Source: Linnemannia schmuckeri (lineage: Eukaryota > Mortierellomycota > Mortierellomycetes > Mortierellales > Mortierellaceae). From it: a stretch of 64,000 nucleotides of DNA. The notes under the pieces were generated by a model. It searched no databases. It worked only from the letters and a program-made list of their open reading frames with translations, and had not been told where the DNA came from. Shown here in pieces: positions 22,968 to 36,400 of the stretch. The stretch is taken from assembly GCA_029449235.1 (NCBI GenBank), contig JANATG010000003.1, positions 2,108,001 through 2,172,000 of the forward strand, given 5' to 3'. The position numbers and the translations under genes were made by a program. Every line of letters begins with the position of its first letter. Position 1 is the first letter of the stretch.

Positions 22968-25628
22968 ATGAGCACCCCTTCTCCTCCTGCAGTACTGTCA
23001 CCCGCAGGGTCAACAACCATGCTCTCACCCGACATGTCGACTTCTGCCTCTGCCTCTGCCTCCTCCTTCACCTCTCCGATCCAGTCCGCCACATCTCCAA
23101 GACTGATGCCTTCAAAATCGAGGCCAACAACTGCCCTCGTCTTTGGTCAACAGGCTGAGACACTCCAGCCTCATCTCCTCCCTCCTCCACTTCAGGATAC
23201 CGAGTCACTCTCCAGTGACGACTTTGTGCTGTCAGCCTCGTCTGGTTCGTCCGCACCTACTGGTGCAGCAGCAGCAGGAGGCGAAAACCATTCCAAGACA
23301 CCTTCCGCACGCAGTGGACTCAAGACCATGCCAGGCACCTCAAATCAGGATGACCAGAGCTCGGAGAGTAGTGACGACGCAGATGGTCGATTGACCGATA
23401 CAGAGAGCGAGCAAGTCCGGGCGCGGACCAGAACAGGAACACCCGTCATTGCAGGACGATCAAATAACCATCATCATGGTACTACAGAACATGGAACGAC
23501 CACTAGCAGCGCGTTGCAGTCACTTCGAGAGATTGAGGAACATGATCACGAGGGTCGCCAGACGCAACTTCAGGGGCTCGAGTCTAGATTTCGCACGACG
23601 ACTTTGGCTGCTCAGGACCAGGACCTAACCAGTGAAGGTGGTGACAGTACAACAGAGTCGGATACTCAACCCAAGAGTGCAATGGACCCTGCTCAAATTC
23701 AAGGCAAGCTTGTGCAAATGATGACGAGCTTTTTGGCATGGTGTCACCATTGGGTCGTCAGACTGACTTTATTGTCTTTCCTCACTGTTGTTTCACAGAT
23801 CAACTCAAGGTTCTTCGTCCAAAACCCAGTAACAACAGTGTCGGCAACAATAGTGTCAGCTCACGACCAAAGTCGCGTTTACAAAGGACAGCATCAATGA
23901 AATCTTATGACTCGGACGACATTTCAAACAACCATGGAGGATATCAGAAGCACTACGGCGACGAGGATCATACCACCAGCGCATGGACAGAACATCGTAA
24001 ACACTTTTTCATCCTTAGCAGTGCTGGAAAACCCATCTATGCCAGATACGGAGATGAGTCCAGGATATCGAGTTATATGGGCGTCATTCAGGCCTTGATC
24101 AGTTTCTTTGCAGACAACGATGACACAATTCGATGCATCAATGCTGGCGAACATCGTTTTGTCTTTTTGCTCAAGGCACCTTTGTATCTCGTCTGTGTGT
24201 CCCGCTCAGGAGAGTCCGAGTCCCAGGTACAGAATCTGACCGAGTGGGTACCACGTGGTCGGCAGAGGCAATTCAGCAATCGAGTTATTCTAATAATACT
24301 CTCATATATATAGCTTAGAGACCAGCTTGGGTACCTCTATGCGCAAATCATTAGTGTGCTCACACAGTCGCAGATGACCAGGATTTTCGAACAGCGTAAC
24401 AACTTTGACCTGCGGGGACTCATCGGCGGAACAGAGATCTTTTTGGATAGTTTGGGCAAGCTGATGAACACCTACCCCGGGTTCATGATCGGTGCCATCC
24501 AGTGCCTCACTATGCCCCGTGAACTTCGCGACAAGGTCGGAGCCGTCCTTGGCCGTGCCAAATGCAAGGTCAGTCTCATGTACATTTCCCCAGTATATGG
24601 CTGTTGCCACTTAAGACCAATTATTGATAGCTATATATCCTTTTCATTGCATATTACAGCCACTGTTATATGCGCTGTTAGTGACACCGACGCAGCTGAT
24701 TACGCTGCTTCGGCCACGAACACACTCAATGCACCCTGCTGATCTGCATCTAATCTTTAACTTGCTGTCGGGGTCGACCACGTTTGAGAGTTCGGAATCA
24801 TGGACACCTATCTGTCTGCCAAAGTTCAACAACAAGAGTTTTTTGCACGCCTACATCTGCTACATTGCCAAGAAGGTCTGCATGCTGTTGATCTCGCCAG
24901 ACAAGGACAGCTTTTTTGAAATGTCCAACGTCAAGCAGAAGGTGGTCGAGGGACTTGAGGCAGGAGGCATGCTCGCTGCGTTGGAGAACTATGCTGCCGC
25001 AGGAACTCGAGGCGGGTTTTCCGTCGGTATGTACCCTTATTCATGTGCATGTCGTTTACCTTTTTTGACATTACGATTTTGTTCTTAACTCTTCCGCTGT
25101 GCGATGCATTGCCACCTTGTCATCAAATGTTGACTCGATCCCTCTTATTTATTTTCGATAGGTGATACCGGCATTCCGGGACTGCGGCACTTTTTGTACA
25201 AATCGCGTACAAACGTTCAGTTTACTATGCCCGAGCTGACTGAACCCTATGCAACTACGTCTGCAAGGAAGCGACTCCTCCGGCAATACCAGAACATGAA
25301 TGAACGGATGCACCGGAAAACTCGTCCCCTCAAGCTGCTGTTCCATGTTGGCGAGCAGGAAACCATGCTTGGCTGGGTAAGGTCGTTGTTCCTCACCATA
25401 CTTTTGACTTTATGACTTTTTGTTATCTTTAATTATTGCTTCTAATCAGAGTATGCCTTTTCCCCTCGGTGATAGATAACGTCGGGCTTCGAGCTGTATG
25501 CTGCGTTTGGGCCGTTGGTGTCGAAAAGTGCGGTTGTGTTGATGTCGAACAAGTTGCTCAAGTGGATTCGCAAGCAGGAAGACAGCCTTTTGATCCTCAA
25601 CTCTCCCAGCTTTGAAAAGTTCAAATAA
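22968..25628 (+). CDS. MON1: vacuolar fusion protein MON1
   Basis: MON1 pairs with CCZ1 to activate the Rab7/Ypt7 GTPase on late endosomes and vacuoles, and is needed for vacuole fusion and autophagy. The first exon encodes a long disordered, Ser/Thr/Ala-rich tail of about 245 residues (ESLSSDDFVLSASSGSSAP, acidic SSESSDDADGRLTD). The longin-type domain then begins with EHRKHFFILSSAGKPIYARYG, SYMGVIQALISFF and FLLKAPLYLVCVSRSGES. Later blocks are LRDQLGYLYAQIISVLTQSQ, FDLRGLIGGTEIFLDSL, CLTMPRELRDKVG, LITLLRPRTHSMHPADLHL and GFELYAAFGPLVSK. The first intron appears to use a GC donor at 23704-23705 (CAAG then GCAAGC) with its acceptor ending at 23798, restoring QIQ-DQLKVLRP. A weaker GT donor at about 23742 would also keep frame. 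An AATAAA lies only five bases after the stop. Confidence 0.93.
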
Positions 25629-26231
25629 TCATAATAAAGGAGCCACGATATCTACAGCAGCCGTTGTTTAATTGTTTGCCAAGCTTAAGTTGATGTGGTG
25701 GCGAACTCTGCTGCAATAATAACCTCGATATCGACTTCGCCTGCCTGGATGCTTACTAATTGGATGTCGTGTCTTTTCAACTTTGTGCACAGCCTTCTTT
25801 TTCTAGGATGATGTGACTGTGCCTGCAGCCCTTAAGCAACATGTGAAGCTCACTCTAAACATAAAAAGGGATGTCGCACCCAATCATTTTTTTCGCATTA
25901 CTCCCTTCTCTCACTCCTCGACGATCCAATCCACTTTAGCACCTTCGTACTCTCTCTCTGTGTTCTCGTTACTTCCTTATCCCTCTCCCTCTCTTTTTCG
26001 TCACCAACCCACCACTCCACATCCATACTACCCAACTCAGGGCGAACAAGGAAAGCGACCATCAACAACCGCAAACAAACGACGCGCGGATCGGAGCCAA
26101 TTGTTTGATTTTTTTGTGTCGCGAGTCTAATTTCGCTCTCACAGCCTTTACACACATAACAAGCAGCCAACAACAAAAAAAGTCGTTGGATACCTCTTTC
26201 CTCTCCCTTCCAACTACCGACTTCCATCATC
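25629..26231 (+). promoter_or_regulatory. MON1 poly(A) signal and NUP98 promoter region
   Basis: AATAAA at 25633-25638 follows the MON1 stop almost directly. About 350 bases before the NUP98 ATG there is an ATAAAAAGG element near 25861 and a CCAAT sequence about 20 bases further on. The coding strand is pyrimidine-rich from 25895 to 26000. No gene is seen. Confidence 0.4.
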
Positions 26232-29200
26232 ATGTTCCAATCTTCTGGATTCGGCGGTGGCGGCTTCGGCGGTCAACAACAGCAGAACACAGGATTCGGA
26301 TCCACCGGTAACGCGTTCGGCAGTGGCGGCACAGGCAAGTAGCACTCTTATTATGTTCTAGTGCTTTATGAAAGTAGATGCTATTGAGTTCAATTCGAAG
26401 ATTCTCAACCGAAGCAACAAGACCATTCAGCAATAATAAATGCAGCAATTGCAATGACCGAAGGGACGAAAGTGCTTGGCATATTAACCCTTATCACTTT
26501 CTTACTATGCTTTTTTCTCACGTTATTTTTACAGGCGGCTTTGGAGCCCCCACTACAGGAGGATTTGGTGCTGCCAACACTGGCTTTGGAGGCGCCGCAC
26601 AAACTACAGGAGGCTTTGGAGCTGCACCAGCAACCGGCGGTTTTGGGGCTGCGCCAGCCAGCTCAGGATTCGGTGGAGGTAACGTCACAGCACAATACAA
26701 CTCATCGCTCGCGAAAGGATCTACCAGCTCTCACCCGGCAGTCCGCAAGAGACATCCGCTTCATTATAAATGACATCGACTTACGTGGGAGTAACAAGTC
26801 ACTAAAAATAAGAAGGGGAAAGAGGCTTAAGAGCTGGCGTTTACATATCAGGAGTGCAGTTTCATCTAACAAGGACGACTCGCTATCGTTGCAACCTTTT
26901 TTTTTTTTTTTTTTTTCTTTCTTTCTTTGCTTCATCTATACTTTCACAACTTACATCTGCCTTTTTCCAGGCGGTTTTGGAGGTTCCAGCTCAGGTTTTG
27001 GAGTACAAGCACAGGCGCAGCCGCAGTCCGGTTTTGGTGGTTCATCCTTTGGAGGTTCGTCATGGATTCCGTAGTCTCTCTCTCCTTCCAGAGAGACACG
27101 CAACTCAGCATTATCAGCAGGATAGTACCAGCAATGTCCTCAGGAGTTAGGCTTACTAACCGCGTCGTTTACGTGTTTATTTACTAATTGCTTTTAGCCG
27201 CCCCAACTTCTACTGCCGGTGGATTTGGAGGATTTGGAGGTAAGTACTCTTTATCAATACAAAACACATGAAGATGTGATTGGATAGCCCAAGAAAACCA
27301 AGTAATAATTTTTCAATATTCTTCATCTTTTGTGCATTTAGCAGCTTCTACAACAACTGGAGGATTCGGGTCTAGCACTGGATTCGGCGCAAAGCCAGCA
27401 ACAACAGGATTCGGAGCACAACCCACAACTGGCTTCGGGGGTACTGCCAATACTGGCTTTGGAGGAGGTATATATTCACAAGTTTGAGGACATGGCTGAG
27501 AATGATGCATATAGATCTCACTGATGGGTAATGTTAAGATTATAACCGTTCCTTTTGTATCCTTGTTCTTGTCAATAGCAGCTACAACCACTTTTGGAGG
27601 TGGAGCAGGAATGTTGGGCGGTGGATTGAATACCAACCAGGCCGGAAACGGCACAGCCAACCCTCCTTTCAGCCCATACGTCGAAAAGGACCTCAGCTCA
27701 GGACAGAACAGCCACTACCAGAGTATCACAGCCATGCCCGCCTACCGCAACTTTTCGTTTGAGGTGAGAACAACAACCATCCATTAACACGTCATCTTTA
27801 TCAACGACACCGCAGTTTACCTATTCCAGCAACACTAATAATACTGATAATTCCTTACATGTACGAAACTAATAGGAGCTTCGCATGCAAGATTACCAGC
27901 AAGGACGCAAGTTCCCTGGTCAGGCAGGCGGTTTTGGTGCCGCTACCACTGGTTTTGGACAGCAGCAACAGCCAGCAGCTGGCGGATTTGGTGCTGCTAC
28001 TACAACTGGCTTTGGAGCAGGAAACACGACCTCCACCCTCGGTGGTTTCGGGGCTGGCTCTACAGGATTTGGAGCAGGTACTTCCGGCTTTGGTGGCGCA
28101 ACTGGCGCCTTCGGAGCAACGCCCGCTGCCACAAGTAAGTTTTACTTTTCATCTCCTAGTTTCCATGACATTTACCTGTTGCTCCTTTGCATAAACGTGT
28201 ATTTTTTTAAAAAAAAAAATATACTCACCATTTTCCCCTTGTTATCGCTTATTCTCTACAATAGCTGGCTTTGGAGCGGCTGCTGCACCTGCAAGTGGAT
28301 TTGGCGCAACATCATCAGCTTTCGGTGCTCAACCTGCCACTGGCTTTGGAGCAGCTCAACCAACTACAGGATTCGGAGCCACAGGAGCCTTTGGTGCCGC
28401 TGCACCTAAACCCGCAACAACTGGCTTTGGAGGCTTTGGTGCAACTGCTACTAGCCAGCCTGCCACTGGATTTGGTACCACTGGCGCATTCGGAGCTCCG
28501 GCCGCAGCACCTTCCTTGTTCGGCGGCGCCGCTTCTGGAGCAACCAGCGCCTTTGGAGCACCTGCCGCAACCACAACTGCAGGATTTGGTGGATTCGGTG
28601 CAACAGCCACATCAACTGCCCCTGCTTCCGGTGGATTAGGATTCGGACTGGGTGGTGCAGGTGCATTCGGAGCACCCAAGCCCGCAGCCACCTCGCTCTT
28701 CGGTACTCCTGCTGCTAGCACCGCTGCTGCTCCCGCCTTTGGTGGATTTGGAGCCACCCCAGCAGCTTCCACAGGAGGAGGACTCTTTGGAGCCGCTTCA
28801 TCTGGATCATCGCTCTTCCCTGCATCATCCACTGCCACAACAGGAGGACTCTTTGGCGGCGGTGCCTCCGCTGCCCCTGCCTTCGGGGCTGCTCCTGCCT
28901 CTACTAGCTTGTTTGGAGCCAAGCCTGCTACAACTGGAGGACTCTTTGGCACACCCGCAGCTTCTACTGGATTTGGCGCTACTCCTGCTTTCGGAGCCGC
29001 CCCTGCTTCTACTAGCTTGTTTGGAGCCTCTACGGCTGCGGCCCCCAGCCCATTCGGCGCCAGCACTCTTGGCGGAGGATTCCTTGGCAGCTCTACCAAC
29101 ACTCAGACTGCTCAGCCTGCCATGGTTGCATCTGTGAGCGGCAACATTTACGGCGATAACCCTTTGTTCCAGAGAGACACGACCACTGCTGCTGCTAAGA

Positions 29201-32200
29201 CACAGCCTGCCATTTTATCACGTGCAGAGCCTGCCCAAAAGCTTCCTGCCTTGGTTCCCCCAGTTCGGTTCAGCCCTCGTCAGACCCAGGTCCGCCTGCG
29301 CCCTACCTCGACTGCCACCTTCTCGTCCAGCGTTGCTGGAGGGGATCCTAACTCTAGCCGCAAGAGCCTCTTGCTCTTGGACGGTATTAACGACGACTCT
29401 GCATTCGCTTCCGAGGATTACACTCCCCGCCGTAGCGTCAAGAAGCTTCAGTTAAAGCCAAGAAACTCGGAAGGCGATTTCAACTCTTCCCAGCAGTATG
29501 ACTCTCAGAGATCCGCCACTTTCAACTCGCAATTGGAAGAGAGAGCTGCCGACTCTTTAATCAGGAACCGATCCTTGAACGGCGGAAAAGCTTCCGAAAG
29601 CTTCACTCCCCTCGTCGGTTCCCAAAGCCAGATAAATTCTATCCGTCATGAGAATGTTGCCGCTCCTTCACATGCGTCGAGCAGCAAGATTGATGGAGAG
29701 TATTGGATGTCGCCTTCGTTGGAGGAGCTCCGCAAGTTGTCTCAGGCCGAGCTTGCCAAGGTGAAGGACTTCAAGGTTGGCGTGCCCGGAGTCGGAAGTG
29801 TCTCCTTCTTGGAGCCTGTCGATCTCACCACTGTTCCTTCGTTGACCTCCATCTGCGGCAACATTGTCCAGTTCGCCCACAAGATCTGCATTGTCTATCC
29901 CGATGAGGAGAACAAGCCTGAACGCGGCAAAGGATTGAACGTTCCTGCCTTGATTTCTCTGGAGCGTTGCTGGCCTGTCGACAGAAGCACCCGTGAGCCC
30001 GTTATTGTCGACAAGAACTCCCCCGCCTTTGCTAACCACGTCAAACGCCTCAAGAGGCAGTCCGAGACCGAGTTCCTCGACTTCAGCGCTGACAACGGAA
30101 CCTGGACTTTCAAAGTTCGTCACTTTTCTAAGTACGGTCTGAGCGACGATGAGGAGGATGATCAGGAGCATTCTGTCCAGGCTCAGGCTCAGACTGGACG
30201 TCACGGTCTCTCGAAGACATCTGTTGCCGCTGTCACTGGAGCCACCACAGCCGCCGTCGTTGCCGCTGCCGCCGCTTATCGCGCCTTCGAATCATCTCAC
30301 AATGAACATTCCCCTATCCCCCGCTATTCTGACGTCATGGACATGGATCAGGACGAGTCTTCTGGATCCGAGGCTTCCTTTCGTCGCAGCACACTCGCTC
30401 GCCCTTCCAAGTTAAGCGACCCTCAGCGCCAAAATGTGATGAGAGCTTCCTTGTTCGGAGACTCTCCTTCAAGCCAGGAGCGCCAGATGAAGCGCGGCAG
30501 CGTTTGGTCAAGCACATCTTCGGACAACATGGAGCAGGCAGATTCAAAGGCGGAGCATGCTAACGGCCTCGGAGCCGAGGTAAGCATGGCTTGAGCACTT
30601 TTACACTCTCTTGGACGTACAAACCAACACAACATTCAGCAACCCCACCAGTAGGAAAGGAACTTCTTTTCCTTTTCATCTTCCCCGTCCAACCCTTTCC
30701 TTCTTATGTACTTCGATTATGTCTTTGCGAATAAAATGAAAAACAATTTCAACTGACAATGGTTCCTCTCTGTTTCCTTTTTTCTTTTTTTCAACTATAT
30801 GGTCCGTCTTGCGCTTTCGCGGTGTAATCTTATCGAAAGAAGATCCGTCCATCGTTTCAGCAGGAGTATACCAACGAGACTCTACATAACCATCCTCCTC
30901 GCAAGTTTACACGATCATTGTACGAACAATCTTTGCTCTTTCGCAAGGGAAACCTTCTCGCGGATGCTGGGTTGATGATGGGTCGATCCTTCAGAGTTGG
31001 CTGGGGACCTAATGGCATGATAGCCGCGTGTGGCAGCATTTGTGGATTTGAGGCCATCAAGGAGAGGTATGTTCAATTGTCATTGTTTAGAATGGTTCGC
31101 AAATTAATGCTGTTGTAGCAACGCATTCTTACTCGACACTTTGTGTTTGGTGATGAAAATAGAGCGGACCGCTCACAAGGAAAGAAAAATGTCAGCTCAC
31201 AGGAGATCTCGCCGTCAGTGGTGCAACTTTCGAAGCTCCAAGTGGTCGCCGCGGCCAAGGAGGTTGAGATCGAGCGTCACACCAAGTCACTCAATGCACT
31301 GCTCCGCAACACGACTATCACTCTGGATCGGAACAATGAACCCAAGGCCAGCATTGTTCAAGGAACGTCGTTCACTGCCATGATGAACAGTCTCAAGGAG
31401 CAAGATCACAATCTCTCGACGGAAGAAGTGTACGCGTGGATTCTCGGACAGTCGCTCTTTGACTGTCAACCTACACCAGCCAATATTGCTGAGATGCCAA
31501 AGGCGGCACAGGAATCATACGAGGCAATTGGCCGTCGTGTTCGCTGTGGCAACTGGCTGTCGCATGTCATCAAGCCAGCATTGGAGGCTGATATGCGGAG
31601 ACTAGAACAGTTGCATGGACAAGCTGTCACTGGAGATACCATTTTTACGTTGCTGACCAATAACAAGCGTCAGAAGGCGGTCGTTGCCTCTATCCAGGCT
31701 AAAAATCCACGTCTGGCAACTCTGATTTCACAGTCTGGCCGTGGATCAAGGCCGCTTTCGGGAGTCGAGGATCAATTGGCACTGTACAAGAAAGCGGGTG
31801 TCGAGTCAAGTATTCCCATCGATTACTTGAAGGTATATGCACTGTTGTGCGGAGCCTTGACGGTTAACGTGGCACCTCAGGGAGCACCACGCCAGTTTGT
31901 TACGGACGGACTGGATTGGAGGCGGACGTTTGGCCTACACCTGTGGTACAGCAACACACCAGGGGTCAACCTTGCCGAGGCTGTGAATGAATACGTTCTG
32001 TCAATGGCGGAGAATCCAGCAGTTGCCAAGCCCGCACCTTGGTACCAGAGGAACAAGGGGAATCAGGATCCTGAGCATTACGACATCTTGTTTCAATTGA
32101 TGGCTCTGTTGACGATCCCGTCCAAGAGTCTCGAGGACGCTCTCCATCCTCTTGGAATCTCCCCTGCCGCCCTGGACAACCGCCTCAGCTGGATCTTTTA

Positions 32201-33199
32201 CATGGTTCTCACGCAGTCGTTGCATATCAGCGGATTTCGATCGACATCGTCGCACTCCAAAATCTGTGCAGACTTTGCGTTCCAGTTAGAGAGTTTGGGT
32301 TTGTGGGAGTGGGCAGTGTTTGTGGCGTTGCATTTGGAGACGCCTTTGGTACGAGAGACTGCAATCCGCCAGATTCTTGAGCGAAATGTCCAGCTGGATT
32401 ACTGTGGCATTGTTGGTCTAATCGAGACCGAAGAGGTGGCGGAGGAGAGGAGGAAGGTTGAGTTTGTGACGCAGTCATTGTTGATCCCCGAGGAGTGGGT
32501 CTGGGCTGCAAGAGCAACTCGTGCCAAATATGAGGGCACCCAGGCTCAAGAGGTGCAAGGCTTGTTGAAGGGAGGAGAGGTTCAGAGAGGCCACAACCTG
32601 ATTGTGTCAACTTTGGCCCCCGAGTATATCCTGAACGAGGACCTAAAGGCCCTCTCCAACATGCTGGCGATGGTGGATCAGACCAAGGTTGCTGGGTGGG
32701 AGAATGGTGGAGAGATCTACCAAAAGTACTTGGATTGCTGTTCTGGCTATGAGGGTACTGTGAGCCGGTTGCGACTGAGCAGCAAGGTGACCTATGCCAA
32801 CGACCTTGTCCCTGCTGAGGATATCCAGGCACTTCAGAAGGAGGTTGAGGCGTTGTTGGAGCGGCTGCCGATGCTGTTGAAGCACAAGGGCACAGGCGCG
32901 CATCCTTCCCTGGATGCTTGTGTCACCGAGATGGCCTCCAAGTGCACCCACCTCCTGCGTGATCTCAACGATCTTGTAAGTTTCAATAGCCAGTGGAGTG
33001 ATATGAACTTAACTTTTGACAGGAAGCGAAACTGATTGCTAACGCGCGTATTTTTATTTTCTGTTAATAGTCGATTCAGCAGACCTCTTCGTTCACGGAT
33101 CTGCCATTGACGGAGGACCAGCGGATGAGCGCTATTCAGCAGTTCAGCAGCGAACACTTTGACGACTTTTTGAAGTCTGCCGAAATGTCTGCCTATTGA
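26232..33199 (+). CDS. NUP98: nucleoporin NUP98-NUP96 precursor (Nup145/Nup189 type)
   Basis: One gene encodes both the FG nucleoporin NUP98 and the Y-complex scaffold NUP96, separated after translation by self-cleavage. About eleven exons give roughly 1,800 residues. Exons 1-8 carry GFG/FG repeats (GFGAATTGFG-like). A GLEBS motif (QSITAMPAYRNF then SFEELRMQDYQQGRK, 27715-27910) binds Gle2/Rae1. After a linker comes the autoproteolytic domain (EYWMSPSLEELRKLS... to KVRHFSKYGL); cleavage is expected between Phe and Ser at 30126/30127. The exon ends at 30579 with a GTAAGC donor. Exon 9 resumes at the CAGCAG acceptor (30858-30863) with LLADAGLMMGRSFRVGWGP, the NUP96 start region, and exon 10 has the helical domain (LDNRLSWIFYMVL, FQLESLGLWEWAVFVALHL). 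A retained intron would end in VSMA-stop. Convergent with NAA35. Confidence 0.94.
30580..30860 (+). other. NUP98/NUP96 boundary intron with in-frame stop and AATAAA
   Basis: This 281-base intron interrupts the precursor about 150 residues after the self-cleavage site. If unspliced, translation stops at the TGA at 30592-30594. An AATAAA at 30730-30735, in a T-rich setting, could end a short transcript. Spliced, it joins GAE to (Q)EYTNETLHN. The acceptor is a tandem CAGCAG, so one glutamine may be optional. Confidence 0.6.
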
Positions 33200-33301
33200 T
33201 CTGCCTGTTGATTGGCATAGATAATTTGAATGTTGCAAGGGGTTGCCTTGGACGTTTTACGGAAAAGTGGAGATGAGATGGCCGTGTAATTTGCATTTTC
33301 A

Positions 33302-33307
33302 AATAAA
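33302..33307 (+). terminator. NUP98-NUP96 poly(A) signal AATAAA
   Basis: AATAAA lies 103 bases after the precursor stop, within the 243-base gap between two convergent genes. It is the likely poly(A) signal for the full-length transcript. Confidence 0.5.
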
Positions 33308-33442
33308 AAATAATAACAAGAAACAAGAGAAAGAAAATGCTGCGTGAAGAGTTGTTATCTGATTTATCCTTCCCCAGGCACGGAAAAGATGCATGGTTGT
33401 GATGTTTTTGTTTGAATGAAGGATAAATTAACCTACAATAAA

Positions 33443-36400
33443 CTATGGCGATGGTGGGGCGAGGCTGACAACAGGCCACCAAGAATGATACTTCCATTCA
33501 AAAACAACTCTCCTCGCTGGCGCCTTGAACGCTGGTACTGATGTTTTTGTTGAAGATGAAGACTTGATCTGTGCTGTCGTCAGCTTGGGTCCTCCTGGTG
33601 ACGATGCAGCCGGCTTCCGCTTCTGCGCTTCAAGTGTCGACTTTCTCAATTCGAGCATCCTTGCATCCTTTTGCAGACCTGCGATTCCGATCTTGCTAGC
33701 GATGCACACCTTGATCATATTTTTGATATCCTATTTCACATTCATAACAAACAAAAAACCATGGAGGCCGAATTAGTTACTGAAGTATGCCAACAAATAT
33801 CAACGTCCGAGACCGACCAGTAAATTGGCTAACCTTGCGCCAGGCGTCTTCACAGAGGAGAACTTGTGCTTCAGCCGCAGAGAGTAACAAGAGCTGGTCC
33901 AAGGCTCGCTGGGCTTCTGAAAAATAGTCCGTCGCGTAATCCAAAATAGCAAGCGACTAGGAAAAAAAGGAAAAAAAGAAAAAAAAGATTAAAATATTAT
34001 TAAGAACCTATTGCATAATCAAATCAAGCGCTCCTTCACTCATCTCCACAGAGAAGAAACTTACGTCGAGGCCATCACAGTCAAGCCGACTCAAAAAGCT
34101 CTCAAACGTCAGTGCCTCAGGAGACGACAGCAGCCGGAAGGCTCGGAAGCGGTGAGCGAAAAGCGTCTCAAGATCGTTCAACCCATGACTAGCAGTATGA
34201 GGTGGGGTAGTCGTCAAATGACCAGCCTTGGTGAGAGCAGCCAGAATCAAGAAGACGCCTCTTGTCAATTGCATCTTGACAGATGTCAGGAACTGCCACA
34301 TCAGGACCGTCTTTTTCGGTCTGGCGTATTCGACGACCTTTTCTGTGGTTGTGGTGGTTGTTGTGGAAGAGGAGCTTGTGCTGGGTTTCTTTTTCTTTTT
34401 CTTTTTCTTCTTTTGGTCTGAGGTCTCTTTGATGCCGGATTCTTCAGGTGTTTCTTTGTTGGCGAGAGTTGCTGGTTCGACGGGTTCGGGTTCTAGGATC
34501 TCTGACTCGATGATTGACCGGATACGCTGCAAATGTTGAGCATGTGCGCCAAGCACCGAATCCACATATCTATTTGGAGTAATGCAAAGGTGTTAGTTGC
34601 CAAGGTTTCTTACTGCAGCTCGTACGAAATTCCCTATAAACCAAATTTAAAACTCAAAAGCACCCTTACGCGTAAACCATGGAGTACTCAAAGGGAGAAT
34701 AGAGCTCGAGCTCAGACCCCAAAAGCAACAACCACTCCATGACCCAAAGCTTCATATGATACACCCACGAGACAAAATAAAACGGTGCTGGCGGTTGTTC
34801 CTGAGCCACACCATCATCATTCGCGGTTGACCCCTTCTGCTGAGCCCTCAACTCCTCCAGAACGATATGCACATCCGCGTCGAAGAGTTCAGCTTGCTCC
34901 TGCAATGACTCCCAGAGCTGCACAATCTTGCGCAAGTTCCTCCGCTGTCTCGACGTATTCTGACCCATAATCTGTAAAGTGTCTACAAAAGGTTTAGTCG
35001 CCTTCTCAACAAACATGACGACGCTGGTCTGGATCCGCAGCTTGAAGGAAGAAATCGTATCCTCGGCCAGTTCAGGGATGGCCTTAAGGATCTGTGCTTC
35101 CGAGGCTGGGGTCGTGTTCCCGGCGCCTCCCAGTTTTGTCTGGAGATCGTGAAAGTTGTCAAAGATCCATGATACGGGCGAGACGGTTTCTTGGATGGAT
35201 TCGCGGACCACGTCGTCGACTTTGCGAGAGCCCATGATGATTCGATCCTCATAAAGGACTGTCTGTAGGATCGAGCGTGGGAATGCCCCTGGTGCTGGTT
35301 TTTGGCTCGCAAACAGTATGAAGAAGTTCTAATTTTCCGATAGAAAATGTCAATGCGTGACTTTTCGTATTGCTCTTGGCACTGAAAGTGAATGCCAAGG
35401 ACTCTTTTGACGAGGTTCAAGTAACTTACGACCAGATTTGTGGTGTCCGTGAAAGGAAGGGCCTTCGCGATCGACATGAGGTCTGTGCACATTTGTGCAA
35501 GTTGTTCGATTGTCTAGCAAACACAGAAAAGAAACAAATCAGTGTTAGCATGTATCAGTCAGCCATTGCGGACCAAATCATTCATTGGCCTGTGTTTACA
35601 AAACCAAGACTTCCATGACTACCTCGTCAAAGGTCAAGAGGGCTATGGCCCTTGGAGGAGTATTGGCGACTAGTTGACGGTGAATCGTATGGTCAAAGGC
35701 ACCCTCGACCGTGGTTCCGAGTGCATGGGTTGCCTTGAGTCCAGAAATATGGGTCCGCATGGCTTCCAGCTGAGGGCCTGCTTGCGGGTATTGAGAGCAC
35801 TTTGGCGCGATCACTTGAAACAGAGCCATATAAGAGGACTGATTAGTTGCCCCGGAGTTAGCTTCTGGGCATTAAAGCATAGTACTATTTACAAACAAAT
35901 ATAAACGGTATCTGCAAACTTTGATTACGAACTGGGAAGTTGCTTACCCTGCAGTAGTCAACGCGCTCCATGACACCCTTGAGAACTTCACCAGCATCGT
36001 CTCCACAATGATTCTGGATCCACGTGGCACCCTCAGTCTCCATCCAATACTCGGCCTGATCCAGCATTGCAACCAAAGACGCCGTTGGGATGTCCTCAAA
36101 CATCGAGACACCAAACTTGTTAGTCATGAAATCCTCTTCTTCGTATACTTGGCCCTTTCGCATCTCGCTCCAGATCAATGCGCAGCTCTTGGCGATGGCT
36201 AGGACGCAGGATTTGAGGACAACGACCAGAAATTCTCTAGGTGGTTGTGAGCCGTCCTTGTTGGATCCTGATGATTCTTCATCATCTTTCTCGTTGATCT
36301 CCAAAAGGCGTAGTATGTGACAACTGGTGAAAAGTGTTTGCGAAAGCGCGTGTCCTGACAGCCAAGTCATCTATAATTCATTCACAAATAATGGGTAAAT

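Noticed and set aside
28356..29102. Pro/Ala-rich antisense frame over the NUP98 repeats
   Set aside because: The reverse complement of GFG-rich codons gives Pro/Ala/Asn runs. It is an artefact of the FG repeats.
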